Below, one piece after another: positions 50,533 to 60,121 of a stretch of DNA of 64,000 nucleotides. The position numbers were made by a program, and so were the translations under genes. The stretch's first letter is position 1; every line of letters begins with the position of its first letter. Origin of the DNA: Acidobacteriota bacterium (GTDB lineage Bacteria; Acidobacteriota; Terriglobia; Terriglobales; Acidobacteriaceae); the NCBI GenBank assembly GCA_023410055.1, contig JAEYQK010000062.1, positions 10,926 to 74,925 on the forward strand, written 5' to 3'. The notes beneath the pieces were generated by a model. It saw only the letters and a list, made by a program, of their open reading frames with translations. It had not been told where the DNA came from and made no database searches.

Positions 50533-51642
50533 TCACCCGATGGCCCGATCACCCGATTCTAGTTCGTCGAGCGCCGCCGCGAGTCGCCGGAATCCTTCAC
50601 GTGTCATCTCCGGATCGGCGCCGATGCCGATGCGAAAGTGCTGTGGCATTTCGAAAAACCTGCCGGGGACGATGGATGCTTCGTATTTCTCGCGCAGCAA
50701 CTTATCCAGTTGCTCCACAGTTCCGCGTCTGAGTTTCGGAGCGGCACAGGTTCCGAACTCCGGAATTTCGTGAATCCACTCGCAACGCTCGCGCAGGAAC
50801 TCGATCAGCAGTGGACGATTGGCTTCGAGTATCCGCTGTGCCCGCCCGCGTATGCGATTGATGTGATCGAATGCCACGAGCGCCAGGGCTTCAGCCGGAT
50901 GCGGATTGTGCCCGGCAAAAACGTCGTAGATTTTCCAGATGCGCCGCGCCAGATCAGGCTCGGCCAGAATCCATCCGCAGCGCAGTCCGGCCAATCCGTA
51001 GCCTTTGGTCAGACTGCTGGTTACAACGAATTCATTGCCCAGCAGGAACGACGTCCGCGGCAGCGGATTCATCGCTTCAAGATAGACTTCGTCAACCAGC
51101 ACGCGGGCACCGACGGAACGTGCGAGTTCGCCCACTTTTGCCAGGGTTGCCTCGTCGGTGAACGCGCTTGTCGGATTGTGCAGATTGCAGATTGCGATGA
51201 GCTTCGTTTTCGGCGTGATCACACGCTCGACTTCGCGGACGTCGATTCGATAGCCATCATCTGCCGGACGTTCGAACCGAATCACCTGCGCACCGAGAAA
51301 CTGCGCGGTGCTCAGCATCGGCTCGTAGGTGGGATACTCAACCAAAACCTCGTCGCCCGGATCGAAGCAGGCCGCCATCGCCAGGTGATTTGCCATCGAC
51401 GTGCCCAGCGCGGGCACAACGCACTCCGGAGCTACACCGCAGTGCTGCGCGATTCGATTCTGATACGCCGGATAGCCGTACGCCGCAGCGCCGTTGATTT
51501 CGATGTCCTCAAGTCGGGCACCGAGTTCATGCATCATCATCAACGGCCTGACGCCGCTCGTGGCAAGGTTGTACTTCGCCGCGGAATGCAGCTTGGCGTA
51601 CACCATGTAGGGCGATTCAAAACGGCTGCGCGAAAAAGTCAT
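50533..51642 (-). CDS. PLP aminotransferase, class I/II
   Basis: A 369-residue fold-type I PLP enzyme. It has YGYPAYQNRIAQHCG, LGTSMANHLAM, EYPTYEPML, NLHNPTSAF, DEVYLEAM and SSLTKGYGLAGLRCGWI with the PLP Lys. The start at 51642 has AGGAGG 6 bases upstream. The specificity may lie with aromatic or other amino acids; it cannot be told from sequence. It differs from the aminotransferase at 42157. Confidence 0.85.
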   Translation of the reverse strand: MTFSRSRFESPYMVYAKLHSAAKYNLATSGVRPLMMMHELGARLEDIEINGAAAYGYPAYQNRIAQHCGVAPECVVPALGTSMANHLAMAACFDPGDEVLVEYPTYEPMLSTAQFLGAQVIRFERPADDGYRIDVREVERVITPKTKLIAICNLHNPTSAFTDEATLAKVGELARSVGARVLVDEVYLEAMNPLPRTSFLLGNEFVVTSSLTKGYGLAGLRCGWILAEPDLARRIWKIYDVFAGHNPHPAEALALVAFDHINRIRGRAQRILEANRPLLIEFLRERCEWIHEIPEFGTCAAPKLRRGTVEQLDKLLREKYEASIVPGRFFEMPQHFRIGIGADPEMTREGFRRLAAALDELESGDRAIG

Positions 51643-51710
51643 GCACTGCCTCCTGCGCGGAGAGGATACCAAAACCGGGGTGCCACACCATTCTCGGAGG
51701 GACGGTGCGT

Positions 51711-52553
51711 TCAGCGCGCGATCAACGCCACCGAAACCAGCGCCGCAGCAATTCCCACACCCTGCAACATCGAGATGCGCTCCTTCAAAACGAATCTCGC
51801 GAGCAGCACCGTACTCGCCGGATAGAAGGAGGATAGCACTGCCGCAACATCGAGCCTGCCGCGCTGCGTTGCTGCGACAAACAGCGCGTTGCCGCTCGAA
51901 TCAAGAATCCCGGCAACAATCATGTAGATCAGCGCGCCGCGTCCAGGGGACCACTTCACTCTGGTGGCAAGAACGATGGTCAACATCAGTAGCACCGACG
52001 CCACACGCGCGGCGACCAGGGGCCAGAAAAGCGAATGCGTTCCCGCGAAGCGCGAGGACACGAGAAAGCCGCTGAAACCGAGTCCGGCAACGATGGCCAG
52101 ACCGAGCCCTTTTGGCCGCTCAACTTGTCCCGGCGGAGAAGCGAGCAGCCATATCCCAACAAGCGCCAAGGCGAAGCCGCCCAGTTGAACCGACGTCGGC
52201 AGTCCCTGTTCGAGGAATCCGATCATCACCGGGAACAACGCGGTGAGCACCGCCGCGATCGGCGCATTGACGCCCATCTGTCCGACGGCAAGCGCGCGAT
52301 AGAATGCCGCCAGTCCGATGCCGCCCGATAATCCGGCGACAACGCCCCACAGCAACGCCACCTTGCCCGGCAGCGGATCGTGCGTCAGGAGGGCTAGTAC
52401 CGCCATGAACAGCAGACCGGTTCCATGAGCGACCACGACAACGCCGAACGCGTTCGCCTTCTTGGTTGCGATGCCGCCGCTGAAATCGGCCGAGCCCCAC
52501 GACGCGGCAGCCGCCAGGCTCAAACCCACACTAGCTGTCGGGATGAGATCCAT
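51711..52553 (-). CDS. EamA/DMT-family transporter
   Basis: A 280-residue protein with ten hydrophobic segments in two repeats, the plan of EamA drug/metabolite transporters. GSADFSGGIATKKANAFGVVVVAHGTGLLFMAV begins repeat one. FVAATQRGRLDVAAVLSSFYPASTVLLARFVLKERIS is the second EamA signature. The ATG overlaps the cupin stop (TAATG), so these two genes are coupled. Substrate unknown. Confidence 0.82.
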   Translation of the reverse strand: MDLIPTASVGLSLAAAASWGSADFSGGIATKKANAFGVVVVAHGTGLLFMAVLALLTHDPLPGKVALLWGVVAGLSGGIGLAAFYRALAVGQMGVNAPIAAVLTALFPVMIGFLEQGLPTSVQLGGFALALVGIWLLASPPGQVERPKGLGLAIVAGLGFSGFLVSSRFAGTHSLFWPLVAARVASVLLMLTIVLATRVKWSPGRGALIYMIVAGILDSSGNALFVAATQRGRLDVAAVLSSFYPASTVLLARFVLKERISMLQGVGIAAALVSVALIAR

Positions 52554-52915
52554 TACTGATCTCTGTGCACAGTGTCGATCGCGAACGCCGGAACACAAAC
52601 CGCAATGTACTCCGCGCCCTCGTCGCCCGGAGTCGAGTACTGCACCCACTCGCCTTTATGCGCGATCACGGCCTGCCCGGCGTGGACGTCCATTTCGCCA
52701 TGCTCATGCTTCACGTGCAGCGTGCCGCGCAGCACCACGGTATATTCGTCGAACTCCGGGCGTTGTCCCGGCTCAACCCACCCGCCGGGACTGCGCATGT
52801 GGGCCACACTGACGGCCTCGGTATTCGAATTCACGCGCCCAACATATTCATCGATCAACTTCGGCTTGTTTCCCGCCGCAGTGACGCGACTCGCCTTTTC
52901 GATCAGGATCGGCAT
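52553..52915 (-). CDS. Small cupin-domain protein
   Basis: A 120-residue single-domain cupin. VEPGQRPEFDEYTVVLRGTLHVKHEHGEMDVHAGQAVIAHKGEWVQYSTPGDEGAEYIAV covers the two cupin motifs. The first motif lacks the usual His-x-His (PEFDEY), so metal binding may be weak. The ATG at 52915 is fixed by AGGAGA upstream. It overlaps the EamA gene. Confidence 0.8.
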   Translation of the reverse strand: MPILIEKASRVTAAGNKPKLIDEYVGRVNSNTEAVSVAHMRSPGGWVEPGQRPEFDEYTVVLRGTLHVKHEHGEMDVHAGQAVIAHKGEWVQYSTPGDEGAEYIAVCVPAFAIDTVHRDQ

Positions 52916-53010
52916 CGACTCTCCTATTTTGTTATCCGTGTTGGCCGAGCGCGGGCGTGACGCCCCCGCGACAGACTGGGGACGGCAGCGCTCCAACATT
53001 CACCGCGCTC

Positions 53011-54966
53011 TCATTCCACCATCGCGATTACGCACTTCAGATATTGCGTTTCCGGCATCGACAGCAGCACGGGATGATCCTTTGCCTGAGTTCGCTTTTC
53101 AATGATACGAACCGTGCGGTGGGCGTCCGCCGCGGCGTCGGCGAGCATGTTCAGGAAATCCGATTCGCTCACATGGTGCGAACACGAGCAGGTCACAAAG
53201 ATGCCGCCCTTGCGAACCATCTTCAGTCCGCGCAGGTTCAGCTCCTTGTACCCGCGAATCGCCGTATCCAGCGTGCGCTTGGACTTCGCAAACGCAGGCG
53301 GATCGAGCACGATCGTGTCGTACTGCTTTCCCGAATCGGCGTAGTCGCGCAACAGATCGAACGCATTCGCCTCGATCCACTCGACCTCGGCTTCGTGCGC
53401 GCGCAACTCGTCGGCATTGAGTGCGAGATTCTGCTCGGCGACTTCGAGCGCCGGACGCGAACTGTCAACGCCCGTCACCCTCTTGCAAGCACGTGCCATG
53501 TGCAGCGCAAATCCGCCCTGATAGCAGAAGACATCCAGCGCCTCACCGTGTGCGTACTTCGCCGCCGCCACATAGTTTTCGCGCTGATCAAGAAACGCAC
53601 CCGTCTTCTGGCCCGCCAAGCCATCGAACTGAAACTGCAAACGGTTCATGTTGAACGTTGTGGCAGACTTCTCGCCCCAGATCAGCTCGCTCTCGCGCGG
53701 CGGCAGTTCTTCCAGCTCGCGGATGCGGGCATCTACTCGCTCCACAATGCCTGACGGCTGGAAATGCTCGACCAGCATTTGCACCAGTGCGTCGCGAACG
53801 CCGTGCCGGTCCATCGCCTGCGTCAGTATCTGCATCGACAGCACGTCGTTGTAACGGTCGACAATCAAGCCCGGCAACTGGTCGGCCTCGCTGAAGACGA
53901 CGCGATAGCCATCGCTGCCTTCGACGACCCTATTGCGGTACTCCAGCGCCGCCTTGAACCGTTCGCGGATCAGGTCGAGCAATGCTTCTTCAGACTTGAT
54001 CTGTTCACCGCTGATCATCCGTAGCGCGATCTGCGAACTGCTGCTGTAAAGCGCAGTCCCGATCGTTTTTCCGCGTTCGTCGGCAACAGGCGCGATACTC
54101 CCCGGCGCAACGCCCTCCGCTGAAACCATGTCCGAGCGGTATCCCCAGGGATTGCCTGTGCGCAGGCGCGCCGCCGCCCGCCGGTTCACAACGATGGTGC
54201 CATCGGCTCGGATGGGTCGCGCTTGTGCCTCACCTTCAGTCTTCACTTCAGGCTTCACTTCCGGCCGCACCCGTTCCACCGGCTTCGCCACTCGACGAAT
54301 CTCCGGACGAACCGGCATCTGATCCGCCTTCCGCTCGCGAGGTTTTACGTCTTTAGGAAAGCCCCTGAATGGGCGCGACGCTGTCGGCTCGTTTCTTTGC
54401 TCGCGAGGTTTAGCGTCCTCACGACGATCAGCATAGGGACGCGCCGGCACCCTGTTCTGAAACCGGCTTTTTTCACGACCCGGTCCCTGCGGACGCCACC
54501 CTCCGCCGTCCGCTTTCCGCTCACGCCCCTCCACATTCTTGCGAGGCGCAGCGTAGGGACGCGGCGTTCGATCATCCGACCTTTGCTCCCGTGATTTTCG
54601 CTCCGACGATCTTTGCTCCGGACCTCGTGGGTTGCGGGCATAGGGGCGCGGTTGTGCCCCGTCCTGTGTTCGTTCACGACGCGGTCTCTCAGGTCGCCAC
54701 TGTTCTCGTTCCGTTCTTGGCTCGCGACGTTTTGCGTCATTGCGAGGTCCACGATAGGGGCTCGCCTGCGTCCGGTCTTGAAATGGCTTGCCTTCACGCC
54801 GCTCCCTTGGGAGACGCGACTCTGGCCCGTCCGGTTTCTGCTCGCGAGTTCTTGCGCTTCCACGAACGTCATTGTAGGAACGGCGCTTCGCCCCGTCCTG
54901 TCTCTTGTCGCGAGAACTCTTCTCTCCACGACCCGGTCTATCCGCACCACTGCGAACTGGTTTCAC
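53011..54966 (-). CDS. rlmI: RlmI-like 23S rRNA (cytosine) methyltransferase with Arg/Pro-rich N-terminal extension
   Basis: A 651-residue protein. The last about 396 residues match RlmI: a PUA-like domain (VVNRRAAARLRTGNPWGYRSD), FNMNRLQFQFDGLAGQKTGAFLDQREN, the SAM motif LDVFCYQGGFALHMA and the VLDPPAF loop. RlmI makes m5C1962 in 23S rRNA. The first about 255 residues are Arg, Pro, Glu and Lys-rich without folded character, with repeats RPYA (107, 136, 176) and RERKAD (148, 210). The start is GTG at 54966 with GGAG 8 bases upstream. This extension probably binds RNA or ribosome surfaces (inference). Confidence 0.88.
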   Translation of the reverse strand: MKPVRSGADRPGRGEKSSRDKRQDGAKRRSYNDVRGSARTREQKPDGPESRLPRERREGKPFQDRTQASPYRGPRNDAKRREPRTEREQWRPERPRRERTQDGAQPRPYARNPRGPEQRSSERKSREQRSDDRTPRPYAAPRKNVEGRERKADGGGWRPQGPGREKSRFQNRVPARPYADRREDAKPREQRNEPTASRPFRGFPKDVKPRERKADQMPVRPEIRRVAKPVERVRPEVKPEVKTEGEAQARPIRADGTIVVNRRAAARLRTGNPWGYRSDMVSAEGVAPGSIAPVADERGKTIGTALYSSSSQIALRMISGEQIKSEEALLDLIRERFKAALEYRNRVVEGSDGYRVVFSEADQLPGLIVDRYNDVLSMQILTQAMDRHGVRDALVQMLVEHFQPSGIVERVDARIRELEELPPRESELIWGEKSATTFNMNRLQFQFDGLAGQKTGAFLDQRENYVAAAKYAHGEALDVFCYQGGFALHMARACKRVTGVDSSRPALEVAEQNLALNADELRAHEAEVEWIEANAFDLLRDYADSGKQYDTIVLDPPAFAKSKRTLDTAIRGYKELNLRGLKMVRKGGIFVTCSCSHHVSESDFLNMLADAAADAHRTVRIIEKRTQAKDHPVLLSMPETQYLKCVIAMVE

Positions 54967-55264
54967 TCAAGATTCTCCATCTTGGATTCTGCGGCATCAA
55001 GGAAGCTTTAGGCAAATCGGGCCCAGGATGGGCACGAAATCAGGCCAGAAACACGAAAGCCGGCGCATTCTCCCCCGAGACTGTCGCCGGCCTTTCTGCG
55101 GCCCAGGAAAGCTGATCTGGGCGATTGAAAGCGAGTTATGTGTTCTGTGACTCGGCAGAATGTACCTGCCGATACACACGCTACCACGACCCCATATGGG
55201 GTCAACCCGAATCACGGATGGTGCACCGTGTTACTCATTAACCGACTTGGTGCAAGTAATCTTG
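54967..55264. other. Intergenic region
   Basis: Contains the leader of the rlmI-like gene and the 3' region of the GH57 gene. No gene was supported in the 298 bases; short plus-strand frames here have no RBS or family features. Confidence 0.35.
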
Positions 55265-57712
55265 TCAGGCGGCAACAGGCATGGGCTGCTCCACCTCGAC
55301 TCGGATGTTAAGCTGCTCGCCCAGCTTTGTGAATTCTTCCGACCAGTACCGCGAGCCATCATCAGTCCGTGCGGCCATCTCGGGATAAACGGTCTTCAAT
55401 AAGTGATAGTACCCGTTCTGCGGCTTCCACAGGTTCACTGCAAACGGCATGGAGCGAGCCAGTGATGCCGCGCTTGCCATTCTCCTTAGCTCTCCCAGGT
55501 CCTCCGGGTTCGCAAGCAGGTCGTCCGTCATTTGCACCAGGCGGTTCTTGAGCGCGAAGCTCAAACCGGCGGCATCAAGCTCGATGTTTTGTTGTGCAGC
55601 GGCATCCAGGAGTGCTCGAATTCGCTCCTGCTCCAGGTCTCCCTCGGTGAGTGCCATCCGCAGTTGAGCATTGATCACGAACTCGGCCGTCAGCCGCAGC
55701 ACTTTCGGCATAGGCGTGCGCGTCTCCGATAGGAACCGCATCAGCGGAGCGTACAGCTCATAGATGTGCCGATAGCTTGTTCCAACCTCGTCAAGCGCCG
55801 ACTCAACAATTTCGCCCAGTATTCGCCGCTGCTCGTCGCGGAAGAGCGATTTCAACGAGTAGCTGAAGCCTCCGAAATGCTGATCAAGTTGGCGAAGCGT
55901 GCCGGGAATGTCCGCGTGTTCAAACGAGGTCCGAATCGCCGATTCCAGTTCCTTGTACGCATCCTCGTCGACGAATTGGCAAACTCCGGCATTCAGGTTG
56001 TGATCGCCCAGATGCAGTACACCAAAGCTAACCTCCGACTGTTCCAATGTAACGCGCGATCGAACGTTGGCATGGCCCAGCGCGACCCGCGCCCGTCCCG
56101 ATTCGCTCTGCCGCCGCTCGTGCAGGTTCACGTCGTAACAGTAGATTGAGGACTGCTCCTCGTAGTGATCGAACAATGAGCTGATTGCGTAGTGCGCACC
56201 GACACCCAGCAGATTGATTGCCGTGGGCTTCACCCAACGCCAGTAGATATCCGCGCCGTTGCCGAACTCGTGAATGTTGCTGTTTGCGAGTGACAGGCGC
56301 TCCACAAATTCTTCTTCGTATCCGTTGCCGAACAACTCTTGTGCAAGCTGCAAAGCGCGTGCCGCGTAGAAGATGACCTGGACGGTTTCGATTCCCGACA
56401 GCTCATCGAAGAACCAGCCGCAGCTGGTATACATCAGCATCAGGTGACGCTGCATTTCGAGGAGTTTCAGCGCGCGCGTCACTTCCTCATTTGTCAGCAC
56501 TCGTGTGGCATGCTTCTCGAAGAACCCCACAAGACTGTCCGAGGAACGATTGAGCACGACATTTATGTACTCGTCGCGGGCCTGCCACGGCTCTTTCAAT
56601 AGATCGCGCGAGTGCTCTTCGTAGGGACCCGCCAACGCATCGCGCAGATAGTCCAGCGCACTACGCAGTGGCGCACGCCACTCCTGGTTCCAGTCCCCGT
56701 GACCGCCCGAGTTGCAACCACAATTGAATTTCCAGCGCTCGATGTTGTGCGCGCAACTCCAACTCGTGTTCTCGATGATCTCGACTTCAACGGTTGGCGG
56801 ATGATTCTCGAGGTACTCGCCGTAGTTCGTGATTTTGGCCAATCCCTGGGTTTCGATATGGTGGAGCGCATAGGCCAGAGCCATGTCACCGTGCGGATGA
56901 TGATGGCCATACGTCTCACCGTCCGTGGCGATATGCATCAACTGTACCCATTTCCGAGTGTTGTTGAACCCGCCGATGAGGCGAGAAGCGAAAGCCTCTC
57001 CACTCGACAGTAGTTTTTCGAAAGCTACTGCACGCGAGATCGGCCCGTCATAGAAGAACAGAGCGATCTCTCTCCCGCTCGGTAGGCGGCAGACGTACGC
57101 CCGCGTCGGATCGATCTTCGCACCTTCAACGCTATGCCACACGCCGCGCGCCCATTTTTTTCGTACCTGCCCAGCCTGGTGCGGCGCAAGGATGGTGAAC
57201 GTAATCCCGTTTTCCGCCAGAATGTCCAGCGTTTCGAGATCGACCGCAGTCTCCGGCAGCCACATGCCTTCGGGATCGCGACCAAACCGATATTGAAAAT
57301 CGCGGACTCCCCAGCGCACCTGGGTCTCACGATCGCGAGTGTTCGCCAGCGGCATGATCATGTGGTTGTACGCCTGCGCCAGCGCCGACCCATGACCGGA
57401 GAATCGATCCAGGCTTTCGCGGTCAGCCCGCAAGATTGCTTCGTAAGTCTCACGCGCACTGTCTTCCATCCACGACAGCAGCGTGGGCCCGAAGTTGAAG
57501 CTGATATTGCGGTAGTTGTTAACGATGCTGGCGATCCGCCCGCGTTCGTCCAGTATGCGGGAGGCAGAATTCGGCGAATAACATTCTGCCGTGATCCGTT
57601 CATTCCAGTCGTGGTACGGGTAAGCCGAGTCCTGTAGCTCAATGGCTTCCAGCCAGGGATTTTCACGTGGAGGTTGATAGAAGTGGCCGTGAATACAAAT
57701 GTAACGATCCAT
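55265..57712 (-). CDS. GH57-type glycoside hydrolase with DUF3536
   Basis: An 815-residue protein. The N-terminus MDRYICIHGHFYQPPRENPWLE carries the HGHFYQP signature of GH57. GHGSALAQAYNHMIMPLANTRDRETQVRWGVRDFQYRFGRDPEGMWLPETAVDLETLDILAENGITFTIL matches the GH57 catalytic barrel, with the nucleophile-type Glu in WLPE. The C-terminal half is DUF3536. Substrates for this subfamily (alpha-glucans or others) are not settled. The ATG at 57712 is preferred; upstream in-frame codons come from an 18-bp tandem repeat. Confidence 0.88.
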   Translation of the reverse strand: MDRYICIHGHFYQPPRENPWLEAIELQDSAYPYHDWNERITAECYSPNSASRILDERGRIASIVNNYRNISFNFGPTLLSWMEDSARETYEAILRADRESLDRFSGHGSALAQAYNHMIMPLANTRDRETQVRWGVRDFQYRFGRDPEGMWLPETAVDLETLDILAENGITFTILAPHQAGQVRKKWARGVWHSVEGAKIDPTRAYVCRLPSGREIALFFYDGPISRAVAFEKLLSSGEAFASRLIGGFNNTRKWVQLMHIATDGETYGHHHPHGDMALAYALHHIETQGLAKITNYGEYLENHPPTVEVEIIENTSWSCAHNIERWKFNCGCNSGGHGDWNQEWRAPLRSALDYLRDALAGPYEEHSRDLLKEPWQARDEYINVVLNRSSDSLVGFFEKHATRVLTNEEVTRALKLLEMQRHLMLMYTSCGWFFDELSGIETVQVIFYAARALQLAQELFGNGYEEEFVERLSLANSNIHEFGNGADIYWRWVKPTAINLLGVGAHYAISSLFDHYEEQSSIYCYDVNLHERRQSESGRARVALGHANVRSRVTLEQSEVSFGVLHLGDHNLNAGVCQFVDEDAYKELESAIRTSFEHADIPGTLRQLDQHFGGFSYSLKSLFRDEQRRILGEIVESALDEVGTSYRHIYELYAPLMRFLSETRTPMPKVLRLTAEFVINAQLRMALTEGDLEQERIRALLDAAAQQNIELDAAGLSFALKNRLVQMTDDLLANPEDLGELRRMASAASLARSMPFAVNLWKPQNGYYHLLKTVYPEMAARTDDGSRYWSEEFTKLGEQLNIRVEVEQPMPVAA

Positions 57713-57714
57713 CA

Positions 57715-57750
57715 AAAAGCCTTCTCTGAAGCAAAAGCCTTCTCTGAAGC
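57715..57750. repeat. 18-bp perfect tandem duplication before the GH57 start
   Basis: AAAAGCCTTCTCTGAAGC occurs twice, at 57715-57732 and 57733-57750. On the minus strand each copy has AGAAGG, and the nearer copy puts AAGG 7 bases before the ATG, so the ribosome site itself is duplicated. Confidence 0.8.
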
Positions 57751-57832
57751 ATTTGATTGGATGCACCTAAAGAGTAGCTGGCGTGGATGCTCGTGCCGTC
57801 CATGGGCAGGCAGAACCGACCAGAGATGTTAA

Positions 57833-58591
57833 TTATCTTGCAGAATCGCTCTGATCTGCGCTTTCGGTGGCGATGTCAATCACGTTCTCGTTGCGGTAGA
57901 ACGCCCGAATCTGGGCCTGGTCGGCTTCGCTGATGGAAACGAAGTTGAACCCGTAACGGAAGCCGCTCCGCTGACACACGATCGCACTCGCTTTCAGAGG
58001 CTTTGATTTCTTGATAAACGCTGCTGCCTCCACCAGCTCTTCGTCGTCGAGGGAAAACTCCAGCAGGACTTGCTGTTCTGGCGAAAGCACACAAGGTACG
58101 ATCGCGCCGATTCCATGCTCGCCGATGTCGATCATCCGCCCGTAGTAGTGCTGGGAGCCATGTGATCCCTGGACCGTGACGCTCAACCGCTGTTCACATG
58201 GGGTTCGAGGCGTAGCCCTTCGCTCGATCGCTGCCCCGCCGTTCCTCATTGCAATTTGCAACGTCTCAGAGGCCGCGATAACGGCAAGTTCGGAAGCCAA
58301 TTCGCGTCTTTGTTGCGCCATCCTGCGCTGCTCCCGCAAGGCCCGAATCGCGAACAGCAGCACCAGGACAAGCAAAGATCTTACTGCATACCTCAGGGGC
58401 TTTCCCGAAAGGATTGAATCCGCAACGTCGGGCAATGTGAACGAATACAGGGCAACAGCAATCGACAGCAAAACCGCAATCATCGCCGCCCAGTGACGCC
58501 TGTCCCTCACCTCTAGTCGATGGAGTCGCTCGTGCGCCTCGCCGATCTGCATTGAGACGAACTTCTCCTTCGGCGACTCTTTGTCATCCAT
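57833..58591 (-). CDS. Membrane-anchored PilZ-domain protein A
   Basis: A 252-residue protein. A soluble N-terminal helix (RLHRLEVRDRRHW) precedes two membrane helices (about 34-55 and 64-83), then a helical linker and a PilZ-like domain (RRATPRTPCEQRLSVTVQGSHGSQHYYGRMIDIGEHGIGAIVPCVL). The DxSxxG motif reads DIGEHG, with Gly for Ser; the RxxxR motif is RRATPR. Diverged c-di-GMP binding or another ligand is possible. It is the paralogue of the adjacent gene upstream, and the two probably form one transcript. Confidence 0.78.
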   Translation of the reverse strand: MDDKESPKEKFVSMQIGEAHERLHRLEVRDRRHWAAMIAVLLSIAVALYSFTLPDVADSILSGKPLRYAVRSLLVLVLLFAIRALREQRRMAQQRRELASELAVIAASETLQIAMRNGGAAIERRATPRTPCEQRLSVTVQGSHGSQHYYGRMIDIGEHGIGAIVPCVLSPEQQVLLEFSLDDEELVEAAAFIKKSKPLKASAIVCQRSGFRYGFNFVSISEADQAQIRAFYRNENVIDIATESADQSDSAR

Positions 58592-58635
58592 ACATCCCTC
58601 TCCGCACTGCGCCCCACGCGGTCATCTGGGAACCA

Positions 58636-59328
58636 TTACGATATGGTCGACGCTCGCGTAGACGCTGCTTCAGCTACAAACATGGCTATCGCGCGTCTTG
58701 CCGGCAGATCCACGTCGATGAATTCAAACCCGTAGTGGAAGCTCTTTCTGTGTCGCACCACAGCGCTGATTTCGCTTTCAATCTCGTCCGCGACCGAGAA
58801 TTGCAGCTTCACGTGTTCTCCGATGCGGAGCGAACACGGTATCACTGCGCCTAGGCCATCTTCGCAAATGTCGCGAATACGGCCATAAATGGCCGAAGGT
58901 TTTCCGTCGCGAACGCTGCTGACGCAGAGCCTGCGATCGAGGCCGGACCGGCGTACCCGCCTGCGCTCCGCCCTGGGAGTGTCATTGTCATCGGCATATT
59001 TGAGAGACTCCAGGGCAGTAATCAGCCCTACCTGAGTCGCCAGATCACGCCGCAGCTTCTTCATCGTAAGTTGCTGGTGCACCACGAAAACGTCGAACAG
59101 CAACACGAGTCCCAGAAGACCCCTAACCGCGAGACTCAACTGATTCTGGTCTACCGCACTCCGGCCCACAGGAATCGAGAGTGCAAAGAGACCCGCAGTC
59201 AGAGCGAGCATGATAGCGAACGCCAGCACCCATCGCAGCCAGTCGTGCCGCTCCAATCGATCTAGTCTGGCTTGTATTTCCTTCATGTTGACGTGAGTAT
59301 CGTCTGGGTCTTGTCGCCCCTTATCCAT
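58636..59328 (-). CDS. Membrane-anchored PilZ-domain protein B
   Basis: A 230-residue protein with the same plan as its neighbour: short N-terminal helix (ARLDRLERHDW), two membrane helices, then PilZ. The PilZ region is RRRVRRSGLDRRLCVSSVRDGKPSAIYGRIRDICEDGLGAVIPCSL. The DxSxxG site reads DICEDG (Cys for Ser). RBS AGGAAG is 5 bases upstream of the ATG. It is 44 bases upstream of protein A. Tandem duplication followed by divergence is likely. Confidence 0.78.
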   Translation of the reverse strand: MDKGRQDPDDTHVNMKEIQARLDRLERHDWLRWVLAFAIMLALTAGLFALSIPVGRSAVDQNQLSLAVRGLLGLVLLFDVFVVHQQLTMKKLRRDLATQVGLITALESLKYADDNDTPRAERRRVRRSGLDRRLCVSSVRDGKPSAIYGRIRDICEDGLGAVIPCSLRIGEHVKLQFSVADEIESEISAVVRHRKSFHYGFEFIDVDLPARRAIAMFVAEAASTRASTIS

Positions 59329-59575
59329 TGATCTTCCTCATCCGGCGCAGACAACAGTTCTCTCGCGCGCCAAAATAACGACGAAAACCTCACCTCTCAA
59401 TATGTTGTTCGCCTTTTTACCAGAATTTCCGGCAGCTCGCGCAAGAATTCTTTCGAACCATAGTTTCAGGGTGCTGGTACTTTGGTAATCGTCCCTCCAC
59501 GGCGCCACGACACGCATCTGAAGACCGTAGAGGCTCCTCTTGCCAAGATGGCCGGGCTGAGCTGAAACTGCTTCT
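59329..59575. other. Intergenic region between divergent PilZ and folK genes
   Basis: Leader sequences of the PilZ pair (minus) and folK (plus). No clear promoter pair or repeat was identified. Confidence 0.3.
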
Positions 59576-60109
59576 GTGCTTAAGATTGTCTATCTCTCTC
59601 TTGGCTCGAACCTTGGTGACCGCGTCGCCAATCTCTCGGCGGCACTGGAGCAGCTCGGGACGCTGGGTAGTCTCAAAGCCGTTTCGGCCTTCTACGAGAC
59701 GGAACCTGTGGACTATCTCTCCCAGCCCTGGTTCGTGAACTGTGCAGTAGCCCTGGAAACCGAACTCATGCCGCGTCAGCTACTTGCGCGCCTCCAGGCC
59801 ATCGAACAAAACATGGGCCGTCGTCGTACGCACGCCAAGGGGCCACGCCTCATCGACTTGGACATTCTGCTGTTCGGCAGCTCGGTCGTGGATCTTCCGA
59901 ACCTCGTGATCCCTCATCCGGAGTTGCACCAGCGCCGCTTTGTGCTTGCACCTTTGGCTGAAATCGCCCCCGACGCACGGCATCCGATATTCAAGAAGAC
60001 CATGCAACAGTTGCGTGATGCCCTCGCACCTGGACAAACCGTGAAACGTATGGACGAGTCCTCAATGAGATCACGGCAACCGCAAGAGCAAAGGTACAAT
60101 CGTATGTAG
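59576..60109 (+). CDS. folK: 2-amino-4-hydroxy-6-hydroxymethyldihydropteridine pyrophosphokinase
   Basis: A 177-residue HPPK. It has VYLSLGSNLGDR at the N-terminus, FYETEPVDYLSQPWFVNCA, and RTHAKGPRLIDLDILLFG, which carries the metal-binding LDIDL-like aspartates. It transfers pyrophosphate from ATP to the pterin in folate synthesis. The start is GTG at 59576 in the family-like position, without a strong SD. It is 12 bases upstream of a secreted protein gene. No folB or folP beside it. Confidence 0.92.
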   Translation: MLKIVYLSLGSNLGDRVANLSAALEQLGTLGSLKAVSAFYETEPVDYLSQPWFVNCAVALETELMPRQLLARLQAIEQNMGRRRTHAKGPRLIDLDILLFGSSVVDLPNLVIPHPELHQRRFVLAPLAEIAPDARHPIFKKTMQQLRDALAPGQTVKRMDESSMRSRQPQEQRYNRM

Positions 60110-60121
60110 AGGCGGTGCTAT

